From an uncultured Oscillospiraceae bacterium (lineage in GTDB: Bacteria; Bacillota; Clostridia; Oscillospirales; Ruminococcaceae): a stretch of 64,000 nucleotides of DNA. Position numbers and translations under genes: made by a program. Below are positions 53,601-62,485 of this stretch, piece after piece. The DNA is taken from NCBI GenBank assembly GCA_900542145.1, contig UQMF01000009.1:46414-110413 (forward strand). The letters are read 5' to 3'. The number at the start of each line of letters is the position of its first letter. The stretch's first letter is position 1. The notes under the pieces were generated by a model. The model saw only the letters and a program-made list of their open reading frames with translations, was not told where the DNA came from and ran no database searches.

Positions 53601-54635
53601 TCAAAGCAGGTCGATTTCCTTTTTCAGCTCTTCCAACAGCTTGTCCTCGGGGACTTTACGCAGTATCTTCCCCTTTTTGAAGATAAGTCCCTCGCCCTTG
53701 CCGCCGGCGATTCCAATGTCAGCTTCACGGGCTTCTCCGGGACCGTTGACCACGCAGCCCATGACCGCTACCTTTATCGGCTTGTCGATGGATTCGCAGA
53801 GCTTCTCAACCTGCTCTGCAAGTGGAATAAGCGCGATTTTGGTTCTTCCGCAGGTAGGACACGACACGATCTGAGGACCGCCACCCATTCCGCAGGCGCG
53901 CAGAATGTCCTTTGCGGCGAAGATCTCCCTTATCGGGTCAGCGGTCAGGGATACCCTGATCGTGTCGCCGATTCCATCGCAGAGAAGCGAGCCGATTCCT
54001 ACGGCGGATTTGAGCATTCCCATGCGTTCAGTTCCGGCTTCGGTAACTCCCAGGTGCAGGGGGTAATCCACCTGCTGTGCGAGAAGCCGGTATGCCGCGA
54101 TCATCAGCTTCACGTCCGAGGACTTTATACTGATCACGATATCGTCGAAGTCGCAGTCATTCAGCAGCTTCACATGCCCCAGAGCGCTTTCCACCAGCGC
54201 CTCCGGAGTGGGACTGCCGTATTTTTCGAGAAGCGGCTTCTCCAGGGAGCCGGAGTTCACTCCGATCCGAATGGGGATATTCCGCTTGCGGCAGGCGTCT
54301 GCAACCGCCTTCACGCGGTCGGGACCGCCGATATTTCCCGGGTTAATGCGTATCTTATCCACGCCGGCTTCCGCACAGGCGAGCGCAATACGGTAGTCAA
54401 AGTGGATATCCGCAACAACTGGGATATTCACTGCTTCCTTCAGCGTGGGAATAAGCTTCACATCGTCCAGCGTCGGCACCGCAGCGCGGATTATCTCGCA
54501 GCCGGCCTTTTCCAGGCGGACAGCCTGCGCGGCGCTTTCCGCAACGTCCTCCGCCGGAATATTCAGCATTGACTGAATGTATATGTGCCCGTTACCGAGC
54601 GTAAGTCCGCCGACATTTACCTTTTTCTTACTCAC
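53601..54635 (-). CDS. ispG: 4-hydroxy-3-methylbut-2-enyl diphosphate synthase
   Basis: A 344-residue IspG/GcpE of the MEP isoprenoid route, with a 4Fe-4S cluster. The N-terminal VGGLTLGNGHIYIQSMLN barrel start and the C-terminal cysteine region VSCPTCGRTKIAL plus VMGCVVNGPGEAREAD are present, i.e. three conserved Cys and a Glu. GTG start, overlapping the rseP stop (GTGA) after GGAGG. Length normal for the bacterial form. Confidence 0.97.
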   Translation of the reverse strand: MSKKKVNVGGLTLGNGHIYIQSMLNIPAEDVAESAAQAVRLEKAGCEIIRAAVPTLDDVKLIPTLKEAVNIPVVADIHFDYRIALACAEAGVDKIRINPGNIGGPDRVKAVADACRKRNIPIRIGVNSGSLEKPLLEKYGSPTPEALVESALGHVKLLNDCDFDDIVISIKSSDVKLMIAAYRLLAQQVDYPLHLGVTEAGTERMGMLKSAVGIGSLLCDGIGDTIRVSLTADPIREIFAAKDILRACGMGGGPQIVSCPTCGRTKIALIPLAEQVEKLCESIDKPIKVAVMGCVVNGPGEAREADIGIAGGKGEGLIFKKGKILRKVPEDKLLEELKKEIDLL

Positions 54636-55681
54636 TGGAAACCTCCGCTTATCAGCTTAGAAATATCACCGAATGTTACCACAAGCATTAACAGCATAAG
54701 CAGCCCGAATCCCACCAGGTGGACTATACCCTCGACCTCGGGTTTGAGCGGTTTACGGCGTATAGCTTCAATGACAAGGAACAGAAACCGGCAGCCGTCC
54801 AGCGCCGGAATCGGCAGCAGGTTGAATACACCCACGTTCACGGTGATGAACGCGAACAGGTACATAAACGATGGCAGACCGTAGCTTACGCTCTGGGAAA
54901 CCACGGTAACGGTGCCCACCGGACCAGACAGGTCCTTGAGCCCGTATTTTCCCTTGAAAAGATCCGCGATCGTGAACAGGATCATTCGGCTGATGGATGC
55001 AGTTTCCCTGCCGCTGTATTCCAGCACCGTGAGGAAGTTACGCTCCAGCGGCTGAACGTAGAATCCGTAGATAATGCTGCTGTTTCCGTCCTCGTCCGTT
55101 TCCATCATGAAGGGGACGTCCTTCAGTTCGATGGTTTCGCCATTGCGCTTGACCTTGAAATCCAGCAGCAGTTCGCCGTTATCGTTCATTCTTCCGGAGT
55201 TGTTCTGAAGTTTGTACTGTATATCATAGGTAGTCCACACATGGGTGTTTTCCACGGAGATTATCTGGTCGCCGACCTGAAGCTGGCTGCTGCAAAGGGA
55301 ACTGTCCGGAAATGCGCTGACAGTCGTGGTTCCGACATTCGCGACGGTGCAGATGTAAATGAGCGCAGCAAAAAATCCCAGGATAAGGTTCATGACAGGA
55401 CCAGCAAGTATGACTATCATACGCTGCCACACCGGCTTGCGGTTGAACGCCCGGGGATTGTCGCTGTCGTCCCCCTCGCCCTCCATCGAACAGGAACCGC
55501 CGATGGGAAGCGCGCGGATAACGTACTCCGTTTCCTTCCCCTTCTTGCGGAATATCACGGGACCCATTCCGAGGGCAAACTCGTTCACCTTGATTCCGCA
55601 GAGCTTTGCGGCGGTGAAATGTCCAAGTTCGTGGATTATGATAATGACGCAGAACGCCAGGATCGCAATTACAATCTGCAT
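54632..55681 (-). CDS. rseP: site-2 protease RseP/RasP
   Basis: A 349-residue membrane metalloprotease that cleaves anti-sigma factors and signal-peptide remnants within the membrane. The zinc motif HELGH is at 17-21 in the first helix; a single PDZ domain (about 120-210) follows; the third zinc ligand motif is LPIPALDGCRF in a late helix. Four helices in total. A GGAGGT site fixes the start. Sits in its usual place between dxr and ispG. Confidence 0.96.
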   Translation of the reverse strand: MQIVIAILAFCVIIIIHELGHFTAAKLCGIKVNEFALGMGPVIFRKKGKETEYVIRALPIGGSCSMEGEGDDSDNPRAFNRKPVWQRMIVILAGPVMNLILGFFAALIYICTVANVGTTTVSAFPDSSLCSSQLQVGDQIISVENTHVWTTYDIQYKLQNNSGRMNDNGELLLDFKVKRNGETIELKDVPFMMETDEDGNSSIIYGFYVQPLERNFLTVLEYSGRETASISRMILFTIADLFKGKYGLKDLSGPVGTVTVVSQSVSYGLPSFMYLFAFITVNVGVFNLLPIPALDGCRFLFLVIEAIRRKPLKPEVEGIVHLVGFGLLMLLMLVVTFGDISKLISGGFQ

Positions 55682-55693
55682 ATGACCTCCAAA

Positions 55694-56836
55694 TCAGTCA
55701 CCGAATTTTGCCGCAACGTATTCCCCGGCGGCGTCGCGGGTCGAGAGAATATCATCAAGGGTCGGCTCCGGAATGAACGGCACGGAATCCAGCGCTTCAT
55801 TAACGACTTCGCCGATGTCAAGGAACCGTATCTTCTTTTTCAGAAACAGCGCCACCGCCGCCTCATTGGCGGAATTCACGATACACGGCGCGTTTCCCTC
55901 CATCGCAATAGCTTTCTTCGCCGCCGCAAGGCAGGAGAATGTATTCTCGTCAGCCATGCCGAAAGTCAGCTGACCGACATCAAAAAGCGAAAGCTTCTTC
56001 GCCGGGGACGGGAGCCTTGCCGGGTAAGTCAGCGCAAGCTGTATCGGAATGCGCATATCCGCACTTCCAAGCTGCGCGATGACCGCTCCGTCCTCAAACT
56101 CCACCGCCGAGTGGATTATGCTCTGTCTGTGCACGACGATCTCCACCTGCTCCGGCTTCACATCGAACAGCCGGACGGCTTCAATAAGCTCAAGTCCCTT
56201 GTTCATCAGGGTCGCGCTGTCGATGGTGATTTTCGCGCCCATGCTCCAGTTGGGGTGCTTCAGAGCCTGCTCAACGGTCACGTCCGCAAGTTCGTCCCGG
56301 GTCTTTCCATAGAAGGGTCCGCCGGATGCAGTCAGGAGTATCTTGGCAGGGCGGTTTTCACCGGCTCCCATCAGACACTGAAATATGGCGGAATGCTCGC
56401 TGTCGATGGGCAGCAGCTGGACATGGTTCCGCTTTACACAGTCAGTTACCAGTTTACCTCCGGCAACCAGGGTTTCCTTGTTGGCGAGGGCGATGTCATT
56501 TCCAACTTTCGCCGCCTCCAGGGTCGGAACAAGTCCTACCATGCCGACGACGGAATTCACCACGATGTCGCATTCCAGCCGGGCAAGTTCGCACAGTCCG
56601 TCCATTCCGCAGAGTACCTTTATGTCGGTGTCGGAAAGGCGCTGCTTCATGTCCGGATAGTATTCCTCGTGGAATATGCAGACATATTCCGGGCGGAATT
56701 CACGCGCCTGCTTCTCCAGGAGTTCCACATTACTCCCTGCGGAAAGCGCCTTTACTCCGAAGCCGTGCATGCGGCAGACGTCAAGAGTCTGCGTGCCGAT
56801 CGAACCGGTGGAACCAAGAATTACTATATTCTTCAT
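55694..56836 (-). CDS. dxr: 1-deoxy-D-xylulose 5-phosphate reductoisomerase
   Basis: A 380-residue NADPH-dependent enzyme, first committed MEP step. NADPH motif GSTGSIGTQTLDV at residues 7-19; substrate and metal motifs TASGGPFYG and NSANEAAVALFL are intact. The nearest ribosome site, GGGAG, is about 13 bases before the ATG, farther than usual, which may lower translation. A hairpin precedes the gene (56888-56909). Confidence 0.97.
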   Translation of the reverse strand: MKNIVILGSTGSIGTQTLDVCRMHGFGVKALSAGSNVELLEKQAREFRPEYVCIFHEEYYPDMKQRLSDTDIKVLCGMDGLCELARLECDIVVNSVVGMVGLVPTLEAAKVGNDIALANKETLVAGGKLVTDCVKRNHVQLLPIDSEHSAIFQCLMGAGENRPAKILLTASGGPFYGKTRDELADVTVEQALKHPNWSMGAKITIDSATLMNKGLELIEAVRLFDVKPEQVEIVVHRQSIIHSAVEFEDGAVIAQLGSADMRIPIQLALTYPARLPSPAKKLSLFDVGQLTFGMADENTFSCLAAAKKAIAMEGNAPCIVNSANEAAVALFLKKKIRFLDIGEVVNEALDSVPFIPEPTLDDILSTRDAAGEYVAAKFGD

Positions 56837-56880
56837 TTTTATATTTATACTCCCGATAGTGAGAAATTATTTCACTGAAC

Positions 56881-56909
56881 AAAACCACCCATTCACGCTA
56901 GTGAATGGG
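56881..56909 (-). terminator. hairpin between cdsA and dxr, possible weak terminator
   Basis: CCCATTCAC-GCTA-GTGAATGGG (56888-56909). On the minus strand TGGTTTTGTTC follows. The T run is short, so partial termination or attenuation is more likely than a full stop. No strong promoter was seen in the remaining 50 bases before dxr. Confidence 0.55.
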
Positions 56910-56918
56910 CAGAAAATG

Positions 56919-57755
56919 TCATGCATAAATGAAACTGCCAAGGTAGGTCATGGCAACATAGAGGAAAGGCGCCACCAGGATAACGCTGTCGAAGCGGTCG
57001 AGAACTCCGCCGTGCCCCGGCATGATGTTGCCGAAATCTTTTACGCTGTATTCCCTCTTGATGACTGACGCCGACAGGTCGCCGACAACTCCCACCAGGG
57101 AGGTCACCATAGACAGCGGAATCAGCACACCATAGCTGAGCTGCGTGTCCTTCAGAATAAAGCTGTTGTACACCAATACAAGTATCGTGGTCACAATACC
57201 CACGGTGAGAACTCCGCCGATGAGTCCCTCAACGGTTTTCTTGGGGCTGACCAGAGGGCAAAGCTTGTGCTTCCCGAAGAAAGTGCCGACAAAATACGCG
57301 CCGGAATCTCCGAACCAGGCACAGAACAGAATATACAGCACCATGAAGATTCCAAGGGGTTCGCCGTGCTGTGAATATCTCAGAAGCACAACGGAACTGA
57401 GCGCAGTCGGTAGCAATCCCCCGGCAGCGCCACAGGCGAGCACCTGTTCAAAGCTGACTTCCTTATGATATCTGAGCATTATGAGCGCCATGACGATAAC
57501 ATACATCATCGCCATGGGAAGCACAAGAAAGTTGATCCACGGCAAGGTTATCGCAGCCGGGAATATCGCCCCCATAGCGATGCTTGCCCATCGGAGCGCG
57601 GTAAACTTATCGCATTTTATCGCGCGCGTAAGCTCCCACACCGCAACAGACGACAGGAAGCAGATCCCTGCACAATACACAAAAATATTGTCAAGGAATA
57701 ATATCGCAACTCCTATAATTATACCAACACCAGCAGAAATCAGCCTTGTGCCCAT
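56919..57755 (-). CDS. cdsA: phosphatidate cytidylyltransferase
   Basis: About 278 residues, mostly membrane helices; makes CDP-diacylglycerol for phospholipid synthesis. The C-terminal family signature SVIKREYSVKDFGNIMPGHGG followed by LDRFDS is complete, and WFGDSGAYFVGTFFGKHK precedes it (quoted in part). The frame extends 48 codons upstream through the uppS gap and end, but AGGAAGGG before the ATG at 57755 (MGTRLISAGVG) sets the start. Confidence 0.95.
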   Translation of the reverse strand: MGTRLISAGVGIIIGVAILFLDNIFVYCAGICFLSSVAVWELTRAIKCDKFTALRWASIAMGAIFPAAITLPWINFLVLPMAMMYVIVMALIMLRYHKEVSFEQVLACGAAGGLLPTALSSVVLLRYSQHGEPLGIFMVLYILFCAWFGDSGAYFVGTFFGKHKLCPLVSPKKTVEGLIGGVLTVGIVTTILVLVYNSFILKDTQLSYGVLIPLSMVTSLVGVVGDLSASVIKREYSVKDFGNIMPGHGGVLDRFDSVILVAPFLYVAMTYLGSFIYA

Positions 57756-57775
57756 AAGCAACCCTTCCTCTGGAA

Positions 57776-58480
57776 CTACACTCCGCCAAACCGACGGTCG
57801 CGGTTGTTGTATTCTTCGATCGCAAGTTCCAGGTGTTTTTTTGTGAAATCCGGCCAGAGCACGTCCAAGAAAACGAACTCTGCATACGCTGCCTGCCATA
57901 TGAGAAAGTTCGACAAACGCTGCTCGCCGCTTGGTCTGATGATAAGATCCAGCGGTGGCATTTCCGCTGTGTAAAGCAGCTCCTCCACTGAGGTTTCGGT
58001 AATGCTCTCCGGTGTAATCTCGCCGTCAGCCACCCTGCGCGCAAGAATCCTTACCGCCCGGGTGATCTCGTCCCTGCCGCCGTAATTCAGCGCTACCCCG
58101 GCAATAAAGCCGTGGTTATTAATGGTGGAGTTCTGAATATCCAGCAGTTCGGCGGTTATATCTTCCGGGAGCGCCGTAATATCCCCTAGGAAGATAAACC
58201 TGATATCTTCCCTTGCGGCAGCGCGTATATCCTTGATATATTGCCGCAGCAGGTTCATTATTCCGTTTACTTCTTCGGCGGGGCGCTTCCAGTTTTCAGT
58301 GGAAAACGCATAGAATGTCACGCACTTGATCCCAAACTCTCTAGCCCAGTTGATCGTCTTTTTAAAGACAGCGGCACCCTGCTTGTGTCCGAAATTCCGC
58401 GGCAGAGCACGCTTTTTCGCCCATCTGCCGTTTCCGTCCATAATTATGCCGACATGCTGCGGTACAGACATCTCAGCCAT
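57776..58480 (-). CDS. uppS: isoprenyl transferase (undecaprenyl diphosphate synthase)
   Basis: A 234-residue cis-prenyltransferase that makes the C55 carrier for peptidoglycan. The catalytic Asp is D15 in GIIMDGNGRWAKKR; the basic and aromatic C-terminal motif IRPSGEQRLSNFLIW and AYAEFVFLDVLWPDF are in place. The ATG shares one base with the frr stop (TGATG). Confidence 0.97.
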   Translation of the reverse strand: MAEMSVPQHVGIIMDGNGRWAKKRALPRNFGHKQGAAVFKKTINWAREFGIKCVTFYAFSTENWKRPAEEVNGIMNLLRQYIKDIRAAAREDIRFIFLGDITALPEDITAELLDIQNSTINNHGFIAGVALNYGGRDEITRAVRILARRVADGEITPESITETSVEELLYTAEMPPLDLIIRPSGEQRLSNFLIWQAAYAEFVFLDVLWPDFTKKHLELAIEEYNNRDRRFGGV

Positions 58481-59034
58481 CAGATGGACATGATCTCCTT
58501 GTCCTTGTCAGCGCCTACTGCATCAATGGTTTCGATGTACTTGTCGGTAAGCTTCTGCATGCTCTTCTCAGCGTCCTTGAGGTCGTCCTCGGTGATCTCG
58601 CTGTTCTTCTTCTTTGCCTTGAGCTTATCGAGAGCGTCACGGCGTACATTACGGACAGCAATCTTGCTTTCCTCGCAGATCTTGCTGACCTGCTTGCAGA
58701 GTTCCTTTCTGCGGTCCTCTGTCAGCTGGGGGAATGCAATACGCAGCACACGACCGTCGTTGGTCGGATTAATTCCAAGGTCGCTTGCCTGAATAGCCTT
58801 TTCAATGGACTTCAGTGTGGAAGCGTCAAACGGCTGTACAACAAGTATTCTCGCCTCGGAAACGGAGATGGAAGCCATCTGGTTCACGGGAGTGGGGCAG
58901 CCATAGTAATCAACGGTGATTCTGTCGAGAACGCTGGGATTTGCACGCCCTGCGCGGATAGTAGCAAGCTCACTCTCAAGCGCATTCACGCACTTGCCCA
59001 TCTTTTCCTTGGCTGTGTCGAGTATTTCTTTCAT
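58480..59034 (-). CDS. frr: ribosome recycling factor
   Basis: A 184-residue RRF, which with EF-G splits the post-termination ribosome. The long helical hairpin and the conserved RAGRANPSVLDRI and YYGCPTPVNQMASI regions are present, and the end is the third long helix ending near KEIMSI. Size is exact for the family. AGAGGTG five bases before the ATG. Confidence 0.98.
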   Translation of the reverse strand: MKEILDTAKEKMGKCVNALESELATIRAGRANPSVLDRITVDYYGCPTPVNQMASISVSEARILVVQPFDASTLKSIEKAIQASDLGINPTNDGRVLRIAFPQLTEDRRKELCKQVSKICEESKIAVRNVRRDALDKLKAKKKNSEITEDDLKDAEKSMQKLTDKYIETIDAVGADKDKEIMSI

Positions 59035-59054
59035 TTTGGCACCTCTCTGAAATA

Positions 59055-59783
59055 TTATTGTGGCTTGTGTTTGGTAACGAGAGTTCCGACAGTCTTGCCC
59101 ATAACGGCGTCAAAGATATTGTCGGGACGGTTAAGATCAAATACGATAATCGGAATATTGTTCTCTGTGCAGATGGCAGCAGCCGCGCTGTCCATTACCT
59201 GCAGCTTCTTTACGAGGATATCGTGATGTGTGATAACATCGTACTTCACGGCGTCGGGGAACTTCTTGGGATCCTTGTCATAAATTCCGTCTACCATTGT
59301 CGCCTTGAGCAGCATGTCTGCATTCAGCTCAGCTGCACGCAGCGCAGCCGCGCTGTCAGTTGAGAAGAACGGATTACCGGTTCCGCAGCCGAAGATCACT
59401 ACTCTGCCCTTTTCAAGGTGGCGGATCGCCTTGCCGAGTATGAACGGCTCAGCTACCTGCTGCATTGTGATAGCGGTCTGTACTCTCACCTGGCAGCCCT
59501 GCTTTTCCAGCACATCAGCTACTGCGAGAGCATTCATCGCGGTTGCGAGCATTCCGATATGGTCTGCACGCGCTCTGTCCATGCCCTCGGAGCTTCTGCC
59601 GCGCCAGAAATTACCGCCGCCGACAACTATTCCGATCTCCGCGCCGGCGTCAACGCATTTCTTAATGCTTGCGCAGATGTTCTCAATGGTGGGAATATCA
59701 AGTCCGCTTCCCTTGTCGCCGGAAAGAGCCTCGCCGCTCAGCTTGAGCAGCACACGTTTATACTTTGGAGATTCTGCTTCCAT
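59055..59783 (-). CDS. pyrH: UMP kinase
   Basis: A 242-residue hexameric bacterial UMP kinase of the amino-acid-kinase fold. The ATP site [23 protein letters not shown] and the UMP site [21 protein letters not shown] (in parts) are intact, with a TKHKPQ C-terminus. The best ribosome site, GGAGG, is 14 bases before the ATG; a closer AGAAG is weak. The gap before it is structured (59784-59886). Confidence 0.97.
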   Translation of the reverse strand: MEAESPKYKRVLLKLSGEALSGDKGSGLDIPTIENICASIKKCVDAGAEIGIVVGGGNFWRGRSSEGMDRARADHIGMLATAMNALAVADVLEKQGCQVRVQTAITMQQVAEPFILGKAIRHLEKGRVVIFGCGTGNPFFSTDSAAALRAAELNADMLLKATMVDGIYDKDPKKFPDAVKYDVITHHDILVKKLQVMDSAAAAICTENNIPIIVFDLNRPDNIFDAVMGKTVGTLVTKHKPQ

Positions 59784-59886
59784 TATTATCTTCTAATCCT
59801 CCGAATTTATCAGTACAGCCGATGGCCGGCTGCCGCAGTCAGGTCAGCCGCGTGCCGACCTGCTGCATTATGTCAGCAATGCTGTA
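59784..59886 (-). other. structured intergenic leader between hom and pyrH
   Basis: Two hairpins on the minus strand: CAGGTC...GACCTG with an 11-base loop, and CAGCCG-GCCAT-CGGCTG. Neither is followed by a T tract, so they are not classic terminators. No clear sigma-A promoter was found here, so pyrH may be read through from hom or from a weak promoter. Confidence 0.4.
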
Positions 59887-61128
59887 TTAATAATCCAGTA
59901 CGCGGATCCTGCCGAGCAGTTCTGCGCCGTCGGAAACCTTCTCAATCGCGCTGAGCGTATCCTTCTCGGACATCACGCCGGAAATGAATGCAAGCTCGTT
60001 CTCGGGCTGGTTCTTTCTGGACAGGTATGTAACGTCGCCAAAAAGTGCCTTGATAACAGCCTTGGTGACCTCCACGTTCTTGGAAGAAAGTCTGATGTAG
60101 TTCGCGCAGGAGAACTCGCTGAAATCCTTGATGAAGTCCTGGGCACTGTCAGACCATGTGAGGGATTTGCTGGTGCCGGAATGCTTCACAGCAGAAACGA
60201 TGTCGGCAACAACCGCGCTGGCAGTAGGAAGCTTGCCTGCGCCCTTGCCATAGAATACTACATCGCCGGTAGCGTCGCCGCGTACCAGGATAGCGTTGAA
60301 CACGTCGTTAACGCCGGCGAGCTGGCTCTCGTCCTTGATAACAGCCGGGAACACACCGATGGAGATCTTGCCTGCTTCCTCGCGCTTTGCGCAGCCGATC
60401 AGTTTGATCTTTGCGTCAGCGCTGTCGCAGTATGCAACGTCCTCGAGGGTGATCTTGGTGATTCCCTCGGTGTGCACGCTGTCGGGGTAAACATGCTTGC
60501 CAAATGCCAGGGAAGCAAGAATACAGATCTTGCGGCATGCGTCATGACCATCAACGTCAGCGGAGGGATTGCGCTCTGCGTAACCCAGTTCCTGAGCGAT
60601 CTTGAGCGCCTTCTCGAAGTCCATGCCGTCGCGTATCATCTTTGTGAGGATAAAGTTTGTGGTACCGTTCAGAATACCGGCGATCTCGTCGATCTCGTTA
60701 GCGGAAAGACACGCATGAAGCGGCTTGATGATCGGAATTCCGCCGCCTACGCTTGCTTCGAAGAAGAAGTTCACGTTCTTCTCCTTGGCGATGGCGAGAA
60801 GCTCCGCGCCCTTGGCAGCAACAAGCTCCTTGTTAGATGTAACAACGCTCTTGCCTGCCTCGAGAGAGGACTTTACGAAATCATATGCCGGCTTGAGTCC
60901 GCCGATAACCTCGGCTACGACCGTAACCTCAGGGTCATTAAGAATAACATTGAAATCCTTGACAAACTTGTCCTTGTAGGGGCTGTCGCTGAAATCACGG
61001 ATATCGAGGATATACTTGATATCCATTTCCTGTCCAGCCTTCTTTTCAAGGCTTTCCTTGTTCTTATAGAAAACCTCAACTGTTCCTGAGCCAACTGTAC
61101 CATAGCCCAGAACTGCGATCTTAGCCAT
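59887..61128 (-). CDS. hom: homoserine dehydrogenase
   Basis: About 413 residues; reduces aspartate semialdehyde to homoserine for Thr and Met. The Rossmann motif GYGTVGSGTV is at the start, then GILNGTTNFILTKM and the catalytic GYAERNPSADVDGHDACRK. The C-terminal ACT-like domain (last 75 residues) is present but divergent, so allosteric control is not certain. The in-frame TTG at 61134 is less likely than the ATG at 61128, six to seven bases after AAGGAAG. A leader of about 200 bases precedes it. Confidence 0.96.
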   Translation of the reverse strand: MAKIAVLGYGTVGSGTVEVFYKNKESLEKKAGQEMDIKYILDIRDFSDSPYKDKFVKDFNVILNDPEVTVVAEVIGGLKPAYDFVKSSLEAGKSVVTSNKELVAAKGAELLAIAKEKNVNFFFEASVGGGIPIIKPLHACLSANEIDEIAGILNGTTNFILTKMIRDGMDFEKALKIAQELGYAERNPSADVDGHDACRKICILASLAFGKHVYPDSVHTEGITKITLEDVAYCDSADAKIKLIGCAKREEAGKISIGVFPAVIKDESQLAGVNDVFNAILVRGDATGDVVFYGKGAGKLPTASAVVADIVSAVKHSGTSKSLTWSDSAQDFIKDFSEFSCANYIRLSSKNVEVTKAVIKALFGDVTYLSRKNQPENELAFISGVMSEKDTLSAIEKVSDGAELLGRIRVLDY

Positions 61129-61336
61129 AATCAACTTCCTTTCGGTTCACTTCTTCTGCCGGGTATGCTTCTGTCACCTGCTGATGGGGCGAACGCCGGT
61201 GTTCACAGGTGCTGCGCCTTTATTCCGACACAGCGGACAGCTTTATGTGAACGCGCTTTTGTCTGCCTGGCGGACATAATCCGTGGGGCTGGACCACGCT
61301 GGTACATATTTACAGCTGCCATCGCTATTTATTATC
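61129..61336 (-). other. long structured 5' leader of hom
   Basis: About 208 bases between the predicted start and the hom ATG. Three minus-strand hairpins: CGTGG-TCCAGCC-CCACG; GTTCACA with TGTGAAC about 38 bases apart; and CACCTG with CAGGTG about 21 bases apart. The second and third share two bases (CACCTGTGAAC), so they may exclude each other. GGCG-TT-CGCC lies between. No T-box, SAM-I or lysine riboswitch consensus. A 39-codon open frame (61322 to 61203) has no ribosome site. Confidence 0.5.
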
Positions 61337-61342
61337 TTATAT

Positions 61343-61371
61343 ATTATAGCACAATACGGCGATATTTGCAA
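61343..61371 (-). promoter_or_regulatory. sigma-A promoter for hom
   Basis: -35 TTGCAA at 61366-61371, 17-base spacer, -10 TATAAT at 61343-61348. It is the most upstream clear promoter of the hom-pyrH-to-polC run. Confidence 0.8.
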
Positions 61372-61397
61372 GTAGTTTTTTTTACGACTTGTAACAA

Positions 61398-62393
61398 TTA
61401 TTCTGCAAGAATGTTCTCGATTGCCGATATCTCCTCGGACGAGAATTCAAGCTTCTCTATCGCAGCCGCATTCTCGACTATCTGCTCCGGTCTGGAAGCG
61501 CCGATAAGCACCGTAGTTACTTTTCCGTCACGGAGCGCCCAGGATATTGCCATCTGTGACAGCTTCTGTCCGCGGTTTTCCGCGATTTCGTTTAGCTTGC
61601 GCACCTTGGCTAGCCTTTCCTCGGTGATGTCGTTCTGGATCCAGGGGTTACCCTTTGCCACGCGGGAATCTTCCGGGATCCCGTGCAGGTAGCGGTCGGT
61701 CAGAAGTCCCTGGAAAAGCGGCTGGAATACCGCAAGACCTACTCCGTTCTCGGCGGCGAAATCGCGCAGGCCGTCGGTTTCTATCCAGCGGTTGAACATG
61801 GAATAGCTGGGCTGATTCACCACAAACGGAGTGCGAAGTTCTCTGAAAATTGACATGATCTCGGCTGTCTGCTGCTTGTTGTAGTTGGATATTCCGACAT
61901 AGAGCGCCTTTCCCTGTTTTACAGCGTTGTCAAGAGCAAGGGCGGTTTCTTCCAGCGGAGTGTTCGGATCAAATACGTGGTGGTAGTATATGTCAACGTA
62001 ATCCAGTTTCATTCTCTTCAGCGACTGGTCAAGGGAAGCCGTGAGGTACTTCCGGGAGCCATTCCGGTCACCGTAGGGACCGTCCCACATTTCATAGCCT
62101 GCCTTAGTTGCTATAATCATTTCATCGCGATACTGGCGAAGCCCACGGTCGAGTATCTTTCCGAAATTCTCCTCGGCAGAGCCGTTATAAGGATTACCAT
62201 AGTTGTTCGCCGCGTCAAAATAGGTGATTCCCAGGTCAAAAGCAGTCCTGATCATTTGCTCCATGTTCTCGAATCTGTCCTTATTGCTGAAGTTCTGCCA
62301 TATGCCGAAAGAAACTGCCGGGAGTTTCAGTCCGCTTTTTCCGCAGCGGTTGTATACCATCTTTTCGTATCTGTGTTCGTTTGGTGTGTACAT
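61398..62393 (-). CDS. aldo/keto reductase (YghZ/Kv-beta type)
   Basis: A 331-residue NADPH-linked barrel reductase. The catalytic tetrad is in YFDAANNYGN (Asp and Tyr), IIATKAGYEMW (Lys) and VDIYYHHVFD (His). The C-terminal cofactor motif VTTVLIGASRPEQIVEN is intact. This subgroup (YghZ/GSP69-like) reduces methylglyoxal and other small carbonyls in E. coli; the substrate here is not known. Own promoter and AGGAGGT site; single gene. Confidence 0.95.
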   Translation of the reverse strand: MYTPNEHRYEKMVYNRCGKSGLKLPAVSFGIWQNFSNKDRFENMEQMIRTAFDLGITYFDAANNYGNPYNGSAEENFGKILDRGLRQYRDEMIIATKAGYEMWDGPYGDRNGSRKYLTASLDQSLKRMKLDYVDIYYHHVFDPNTPLEETALALDNAVKQGKALYVGISNYNKQQTAEIMSIFRELRTPFVVNQPSYSMFNRWIETDGLRDFAAENGVGLAVFQPLFQGLLTDRYLHGIPEDSRVAKGNPWIQNDITEERLAKVRKLNEIAENRGQKLSQMAISWALRDGKVTTVLIGASRPEQIVENAAAIEKLEFSSEEISAIENILAE

Positions 62394-62421
62394 ATTATAC
62401 CTCCTGATTGATTTTTATTAA

Positions 62422-62450
62422 AGTATACCATATTCGAACTCAGAAATCAA
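62422..62450 (-). promoter_or_regulatory. sigma-A promoter for the aldo/keto reductase
   Basis: -35 TTGATT at 62445-62450, 17-base spacer, -10 TATACT at 62422-62427. Confidence 0.8.
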
Positions 62451-62455
62451 GTAGG

Positions 62456-62478
62456 AAATGCCGGTCAAAAGACCGGCA
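62456..62478 (-). terminator. intrinsic terminator after the zinc-ribbon membrane protein gene
   Basis: TGCCGGTC (62459-62466), AAAA loop, GACCGGCA (62471-62478), then TTTCC on the minus strand. Short T run but a stable stem. Confidence 0.75.
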
Positions 62479-62485
62479 CTTGTAC

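Noticed and set aside
54719..56878. 719-codon plus-strand open frame opposite rseP and dxr
   Set aside because: It lies wholly opposite two well-supported genes, has no ribosome site and no family-like composition; it is a frame shadow of GC-biased codons.
61203..61322. 39-codon leader peptide gene before hom
   Set aside because: No ribosome site and no run of Thr, Met or Ile codons expected of an attenuator peptide.
61129..61336. T-box riboswitch in the hom leader
   Set aside because: A CAGCGTGGTCCA stretch is faintly like the T-box sequence, but the conserved GGTGGNACCGCG antiterminator sequence and a terminator are absent.
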